From positions 62,001 to 126,000 of the forward strand of contig DF236954.1 of the NCBI GenBank assembly GCA_000708835.1: DNA of 64,000 bases, given 5' to 3'. Shown piece by piece: positions 58,301-64,000 of the stretch; the first letter of the stretch is position 1, and each line of letters opens with the position of its first letter. Source of the DNA: Klebsormidium nitens (lineage: Eukaryota > Streptophyta > Klebsormidiophyceae > Klebsormidiales > Klebsormidiaceae). Below the pieces are notes generated by a model. The model ran no database searches. It had not been told where the DNA came from and was given only the letters and a program-made list of their open reading frames with translations. A program made the position numbers and the translations under genes.

Positions 58301-59347
58301 TTGAAAGCAGCCGCTGCAGCGGCCGCCCTCTTCGACTGCAGGTTACTGTCCGGCACGTCAGCCTTTTGAACCCCTGACCCTCTGACCCCTCCATCTCTCC
58401 ATGCAGCAGGCGCCGGTTTCCCCTGGTGCGCCCCCCCAGTCTTTGCGCCGCTCTCCCCAGACCTGCGCTCCTCACGCTGGAACGAGTCCCTATTCTGGTG
58501 CTCGTCCACCATGCCGCTGGAGCTCCCAGTTGCATCCCGACCGAGACCATCACTGTGTGACTTTTCAAAAGCCCCCAGCCCTTCTCTAGCTCCTGACCCC
58601 TTGACGGCGAACCTTGAGTTCAAGCGCCCGTGCCGAAACCCTCCGGCTGCTGGCTGTGTCGCCCTAGTTGCGAAGCTAGCACCCCCAGATCCTGCGTCCT
58701 TGTTCTGACCAGCTGATGCACCAGCTCCAGTTGATGACAAGTTGGTGTCATTCTTCGACGACACTGACGGGCGAGAGCCTGTGGTCGACGAGAACCCTGC
58801 AGGAAATCGGGAGCCAGATCAAAGATTTTCAAAGCCCGCTTTTCAAAGCTTGCGATTTGGGAACCAGCAGTTCGATGTTGTGAGAGACCTTAAAGGATTG
58901 CTGAATAGATCTGACTGTGGAATGTGGTTGATCAATGCCACCACCTCCTATTTGAAGAGGCTTGACTGACTTCAACAGGACTTTCATGACTATCGCCGAT
59001 CGTCTCTGCTCGCGATAGAAAAAGGGCAGTGATCCAACAAAGTGTACACACTTCTGATGTGACAGATTCTGCTGACAGGCAACTGAGGCTTGCATGGAAG
59101 TTGTCCAACTTGAGCGTATCCACGATGTTTCAAAGCAAACAGTAAGAAGCGTCATGTTGTCATGCCTTACAAAAGAACAGACTGCAGGATACCGCGCGAC
59201 TCGTACAAACAAAAATCATAAGCATGTCCAAATGCAGAGGGAGCATGATCAGGATGTACACAAACCTGCGAACTCTCGGAAGCTGTCATCACCACCGAAG
59301 CCCAAACCGGAGCTGAAGTAAGACTGTGAGCCGCCTCCCTTTGCCAT
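49348..59347 (-). CDS. Giant TPR and J-domain co-chaperone
   Basis: Nine exons: 59347-about 59263 (ATG at 59347; donor uncertain, GTGTAC at 59262 keeps phase), 58796-54475, 53865-53702, 53114-52862, 52629-52039, 51553-51347, 50784-50491, 50043-49915, 49602-49348 (stop TGA), giving about 2,100 residues. The first 1,450 residues are low-complexity (Ser, Gly, Pro, Ala, with FxFG-like 'FVF' and 'AFVFSAG' phrases and acidic tracts) and include six 8-residue SPNPTFPx repeats. TPR units follow ('CERWRLKGNQAYASKDYKGA', 'CLSNRAAVRMALGRVREAL', 'GNAAFQAGKREVAIEHYSAA', 'CLANRAAAYQALGSFAEAI'). A J domain comes next ('DHYKVLGVEKEGGEAEIKKA', HHPDK, 'LFKIIGEAYNVLSNPSK') with the catalytic HPD. The C-terminus is Ser/Arg/Gly-rich. 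Architecture matches the plant TPR-DnaJ proteins (At2g41520/At5g12430 type; animal DNAJC7-like), but the N-terminal region is far longer. Role: links Hsp70 and Hsp90 clients; the tail may be phase-separating or EH-domain-binding (NPF-like). It is head to head with SYF2. Confidence 0.88.
50838..50865 (-). repeat. Possible decayed copy of TPR/J exon 7 start
   Basis: The border 'cggcgggacagggcctgcag' at 50771-50790 has an echo 'cggcgggagagcgcctgcga' about 65 bp upstream on the coding strand. It is short, so chance is possible. Confidence 0.35.
53219..53292 (-). repeat. Relic copy of TPR/J exon 4 start with acceptor
   Basis: Read on the minus strand, gtgcag is followed from 53288 by about 70 bases nearly identical to the start of exon 4 (53114): 'CAKSAALCLNNLAAVRMARG' against the real 'CAKSAALCLSNRAAVRMALG'. 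It then runs into a stop. It lies about 174 bp upstream of the real exon, in the intron 53115-53701. Confidence 0.85.
53391..53430 (-). repeat. Older relic copy of TPR/J exon 4 start
   Basis: A third, more decayed copy: 'attcaggcacagcacggcctcc' against the exon's 'gctcaggcacagcgcggccg', followed by an acceptor-like 'acctgg'. It lies about 140 bp beyond the first relic. Confidence 0.6.
53941..54000 (-). repeat. Relic copy of TPR/J exon 3 start, possible microexon
   Basis: This 60-bp segment repeats 53841-53901 exactly 100 bp upstream on the coding strand. On the minus strand it contains gtgcag, then 21 nt (53965-53945) encoding VSLSTAQ, then gtaatg. It has both splice sites and is in phase with the flanking exons (the real exon starts VSFSTAQ). 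Confidence 0.7.
54945..55090 (-). repeat. 24-bp coding minisatellite (SPNPTFPx)
   Basis: Six consecutive 24-bp units in exon 2 of the TPR/J gene encode SPNPTF plus two variable residues. A degenerate continuation ('PSKPTFPDSSNPIFPGS') follows. Unit edges are regular and differ mainly at silent or two variable positions. Confidence 0.85.
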
Positions 59348-60367
59348 ATCAGTACAGCGTTCCCGACAGTCTTTGGTGCTGAATGACCACCTTTAGCCTC
59401 TGACCTGCAAGAAGCTTCTCCTGAGTAAGCACACAAGTGCTCCAACATTCCGATGCAAGATGACAACGACAAACTTCTGCACAGCATCAAACGGCAATCG
59501 AAGCATCCCAACACAACAACTTTTGACCTGGACACTCTCTACATACGCCTAGGTTATCTGTGATCAGAATCGGAAATTGTTTTGCAATTCAAGAAAAGCA
59601 TAGGCTGAACAGACGGTGCACCACCAAGCAACTTACTCAAACCTTTCTCCAGACCATCTCATCTGATTATCCCTGTTAAGAGAGCGTGCTGTATTGTTCA
59701 GTCCAAGTAGCAATCCTGCAGATACACACCGGGACACACCCTGACATTCATGCATCCTGAAAGAGCAGGCTGCTATTCATTACGCATTCATTACGGGCCG
59801 GGGTCGCAGAAGGAGACAAACCTTAAGTCCTTGATGTTTCTGCGAAACTCCGGGCCATAACCTCCTTCCTACAGGTCCTCTACAGCACTTGAATGTTTCC
59901 CTGATTGCCATCTCCGTCACCCTCCTCGTTCCCAAGGTCCAGTAAAGGAATCTGGGCTTCGTCTCCTCCGTTTTGACTTTTGAGAGTTGAGCTGCAGAAC
60001 TGCGTGTTTGAAGCCTAGGTACTTGGCGCCAAAATGAGGTGCAAAATTCATAGATCGAGACGAGACGCCTTGACAACATAACCACACACTTCCTCAGTGT
60101 ATTTTGATTGTTTTTGCACATATACGTACCCTGAAAGCAAGCTGCTGCGGACGTATGTATCTGTCTAATATTTATTATATTGCGTGTTCAGTTTTTGCCA
60201 CATGCAAACGACAGGATCGCGTATACCAAAAGAATATGTCAATATGGTTTGCTTCTAAGATACTAAACTCAACCAGGGGGACCTGTGAAAGTTGAACTTA
60301 AAACACTCTTGAAAGTCCAGGACCACAGGCAGCTGCTCTGAAGCAGAGCTGATCTGAGCGCCGGGCC
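59348..60367. promoter_or_regulatory. Divergent region TPR-DnaJ/SYF2
   Basis: About 1 kb between two outward-facing start codons. There are AT-rich patches near 60165-60180 (tctaatatttattatattg), about 190 bp before the SYF2 ATG. No further coding is supported. Confidence 0.4.
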
Positions 60368-63300
60368 ATGGCGAGCTCCAGGGTGCATCCCCGTTGCAGG
60401 AATGCATCGAACCCGTATCACGAGTGCGTTGAATTCTGCTTTAAGGTTATTGCTCAACAGGACGAGCAAGGGGAGGCGCCTGGTGCACCTCAACATGGAG
60501 GTATACTTATGCCTTTACCACAAGGTCTTTGTGAATGGAAATCTTCCATTGTTGTTCCTTGGTTCTGGACGTGGTTCTCTGAATCTGCTTGCATTCACTG
60601 GCGCCAAAACGTGGATGATTAGTCTTTGTAATAAGGGGTTGATTCGCATGGTGATTGTCACCTCAGTGCACGGTGTTTAGCGCACCTGTTCTCTGTATGC
60701 AGAATTGTGTGGAATTTTATAGTGAAACTGCTAAGCTTTTGGAGGATTCTCAAGCCTCTCCTTGTCTTTACAAGTGCCAGCAGCCGAGAGCAATTATTGA
60801 ATGTAAGTTCATGAGGACCAGCCACATGGCCGGAATCTACACCTTCGTTGCGTAGCCAGTCTGCCTCACTGGCAAAATGAAAGTCGTTCCAGCGCAGTAA
60901 AACAACCCACAGTAGAACCCTAATCCTGTCGCATTGTTGTCTGTGCAGGCCCCGAACCCTCAGCCAACGAGCTGCCGACTGCTTTCGGAAGGGCAGCCAA
61001 GCGGCCAAGGCCGTACATGCAAAGAGAAACTGCGCCAGAACCTGCTTCAGAGGAACCGAAGCAGAATGACAGTCAAGCAGGCCCTGGTTCGGAAGCGCCT
61101 GGCCCGGGCAGGGGAGAAGACACTGGTCCGGGGGGCAATGGGGCGAGTGGACAGGATGCCGACTTTGGGGCAAATCCTACGGAGGGCATGAACGAGCGGC
61201 AGAAGAAGCTATTTGTGTTGAAGCAGAAGATGGTGAGCCGGACGCATTTTTTGTCTGGTCTGAAAGTAGATAGAGATGCATCTTCTTACATGCTTGAATC
61301 AGAGACTCTTTGTTTCTGCGAGCTTCTTGTCGTTCTCAAGAGAGGCATTGATCTGCTAGCAGATTGACCAGGAATCTGCCTGAGGTTTATGGCAGCCTGG
61401 AATCATTCGCTTGGGCATTGCAAGTTCAAACGGGGTTTCTATCCAAAACTTTTCGACAACAAGAGTATTATCGTGGACTCGCAAACCTCTCAAGCTTTTT
61501 ACATCCTCATTTGGAGACGCTACTTCTGCATTTGTTTCCAGACATCTATACCCAAGGACTGCATTATAACAGCCCCCATCGGAAGTTATATTCAATAACT
61601 CTTCCCTCCCACGAAGAAGCAGAACTGGGTCAATCTTTTATAGCTCCAACTCTGCAGTAAACATTGTAGACTTTCCACCAGACAACCATGTTTCTGGACC
61701 ATATTTGTGGAAAAATTCCCAGAACCTGAATCGGTAGCTCCGTTTACCTGGCCAAACCGTGCCCCACGTCTGATGCAGAGGCTAGAGCTCTCCTTTATCA
61801 GCTGTCAAGGACCACGCTTAACCCTCCTTTTGACCAACTCTGCAGAACAACGCCCGCAAGCTGAACCAAACGGCGGTTGTGGCGGAGAAAAAGCGCGCGG
61901 AGGCGCCTGGGGAGAGCCGGGGTGTGTCGAAGCAAAAGTGGTACGACGAGAAGAAGAAACGGTTAGGGAAGGAACTAGAGGCGAGCGGGCTGGACATGAA
62001 GCAGGCGTATATGCTGGACACTGTGGAGGACGCAGAGGAGAAGTACAAGAAGTGGGACAAGAAAGAGACGCCGTTTGGGTGGGATGGTGCGTGTCAATCG
62101 ATGCTTTTCCTTCAGTTTGTGTCGTGTATGTGTCCGTTGTGTAGTCAGTCCTTAGCTGACCGAGTTAGCTTCTGAGCAGATGGTTTGAAGGTCGCATGAC
62201 TTTGTGGGACGAGCTTTGTACATTCTGCCTGCAAAACAAGCAGACCGTAGAAGATTGTGTTTCAACCTGTCTGGTGTAAGGGGTGGTGACTCCGCTTGTA
62301 AAAGTCCTATAATTCCTTCACGGCGTAGCTCGATTTCTCCAGCATTCTGAGTCGATGGGAGGTGCCTTAGAACCAGTAGCGGCCACTTTGCTCTCTGACG
62401 TGCAAAATCAGCAGATCGCTCGTCAACTTTGCTGAAGATGGATTACAAGTAGCTCTATGATCAGTCCAAGAGCATGATTTGTAACGAAGTAGCTGATATC
62501 GCTCAAAGGTCGATCTTCTGGACAGAGCGGCTCAAGGTAGGTGTCCTACAGTGTTCTCGTCAGAGCCTGAACGCTGGCTGTTTCGTGCAGTTTTCAACCA
62601 GAAGTCGCTGTACAACGCTTACAAGAAGCGGACAAACGACGTGCCGTACACCCAAGAGGAGTACGAGCAGGCCAAGGCGAACGACCCAAACTTCTATGCG
62701 GACGACTCCAACTTGCAGTACGGCCAGGTGGGACCGTCTTTCCGTCTTGTTTTCCTGTCTTGTTTTCGCTCTCCCACTCTGCAACAACCTGGTGCGGCAG
62801 AATTAGAAATAGGTCGTGAAGGTTCTCTTTGTCGCAATATGTTAGGTGGATGGTGGAGCGAAATTCGAATCCACAAGGTCTTACCGATTACGGACTGCCT
62901 GGTTGGCACTCGTGGTATCCTGCATCTCTTTCTGCTATTATTTCCCCCTATATTAACGGATGGTGCCCCTCTAGCCTGTCCTCTCCTTTGCTTTCGAACG
63001 CAAAAAAGACCGTTCTCTGCTTGAGAATCCTGTCTGGATCGACAAATGGAGACTCCCGTGGGGACCGGCTCTTGTTCCACTCTTGGCTGACTCTGGGGTG
63101 TCCCTCTTCATCCCAGTGCGTTTCAAGAGACTTTTTTGGGAAGTCGGCGGTTTGTACTTGTCAATCCGTTTTGGCTTCCTGCTTATCCCGTCGCTTTAAG
63201 AACCTCCAGACTTACCGTCGACTGTGACGAGCTTCTTATCTCACCTCAATTCGTCCTCGCCCCGTGCAGTCCAAGGCGGTTCCGCAGGAAAACGTCGACC

Positions 63301-63497
63301 GCATGGTGGGCGAGCTTAAGGCCCGGGAGGAGAAGCGGAAGCAGTTCAGCCGGCGTAGGAAGTTCCATGAGGACAAGGATATCGACTCCATCAACGAGCG
63401 AAACGCGCACTTCAACAGGAAAATCGAGCGCGCATTTGGGAAGTACACGGTCGAGATCAAGAACAACCTCGAGCGCGGAACAGCGCTGCCTGACTAG
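60368..63497 (+). CDS. SYF2: Pre-mRNA-splicing factor SYF2
   Basis: SYF2 is a component of the Prp19-associated (NTC) spliceosome complex in the nucleus. Five exons join in phase: 60368-60482, 60949-61232, 61846-62086, 62591-62727, 63270-63497 (stop TAG), giving 334 residues. The N-terminus '[20 protein letters not shown]' matches the plant GCIP-interacting/SYF2 family. Then come a Pro/Gly/Glu linker, '[20 protein letters not shown]', '[20 protein letters not shown]', '[19 protein letters not shown]', '[17 protein letters not shown]' and the C-terminal '[20 protein letters not shown]' and '[20 protein letters not shown]'. All family blocks are present, so it looks functional. The start is the only ATG giving the conserved N-terminus. 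Confidence 0.95.
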
Positions 63498-64000
63498 CCA
63501 GATGAGAGAACGGGTGTCGAGTTCCGTTGTACATACCCGAAGGTGGCAGGTAGCTGTCGCGGTCCCGTACTCCTCATTACTGATTTGTCAAGCTTCTTTA
63601 GCTACATGAAGCGCGCCTGCTGCTCAGTCGCAGTGTTTTGCCGATTTTGAGATTCGGCGTCCCTTGTCGTTCATTGTCGAGCACACTGTTTCCTCCTTAT
63701 CAGAACGCAAGTATGCTGGCTTGTTGGACTCGAACTTTATTGAGAAGCGCGCTTGTTTCCTTTTGAGTACGAGGACCGCGATTTTTGCATGCGATGGTGG
63801 TGGTCATAAGTGATAATTTGCCTGCTGGATGTACGTTTTGCACGTGAAATCCTTACCATTTGGGGTACACTTTTATTGAGTTGTGTTCTCTTCACTATGC
63901 TAATCACCATTGGCCGAGCGTCCTCCCCTTGAGCAATGGGGTGGCGTGGTATTCCGCGAGGGAGGTATTTCGCGGCACACTTCGGTGTGACTGGTGAAGA
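63498..64000. other. 3' region of SYF2 and right edge
   Basis: Non-coding by eye; expected to contain the SYF2 3' UTR. No further gene start is recognisable before the window ends. Confidence 0.5.

Overview
The window reads as nuclear DNA of a plant-lineage eukaryote, most likely a streptophyte green alga such as Klebsormidium. This is inference from gene content, not from a marker. Genes are split by many short GT-AG introns. The VPS41 protein is closest to plant VPS41, a chloroplast RAF2-type protein is encoded, and there is a plant receptor-like kinase with SPARK-type ectodomains. I see no bacterial operons, rRNA, CRISPR arrays or insertion sequences. I reconstructed gene models by hand from splice sites, codon phase and recognised family motifs.

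Layout, left to right. VPS41 (468-8162, minus, 3' end beyond the window). RAF2/pterin dehydratase-like plastid protein (8719-11952, plus). Tandem-SPARK receptor-like kinase (13373-21638, plus). Three related F-box-like genes (23771-24811 minus with a lost ATG; 25165-26133 plus; 27909-28934 minus). A poorly resolved stretch with two weak ORFs (28935-30970). The 3' exons of a FAS1-like secreted protein (30974-32319, minus). A GPI-anchored protein with four Cys-rich modules (32986-37761, minus). IMP-specific 5'-nucleotidase ISN1 (38533-44899, plus). A small glyoxalase-fold (VOC) protein (46340-48274, plus). A giant TPR/J-domain co-chaperone (49348-59347, minus). The splicing factor SYF2 (60368-63497, plus).

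The genes do not form one pathway. They cover vacuolar trafficking, Rubisco assembly, cell-surface signalling, ubiquitin-ligase substrate recognition, wall or surface proteins, purine catabolism, Hsp70/90 co-chaperoning and splicing. Several are arranged head to head over short shared promoter regions: VPS41/RAF2, F-box A/B, Cys-rich protein/ISN1 and TPR-DnaJ/SYF2.

The most unusual signal is not a gene. Introns of ISN1, the TPR/J protein and, less clearly, the Cys-rich protein contain decayed tandem copies of the adjoining exon borders. Copies of exon starts lie upstream of the real exon, and copies of exon ends lie downstream of the real donor. Many still carry splice-site dinucleotides. This looks like recurrent local duplication of exon-intron junctions, leaving relic exons, one of which could be an in-frame 21-nt microexon.
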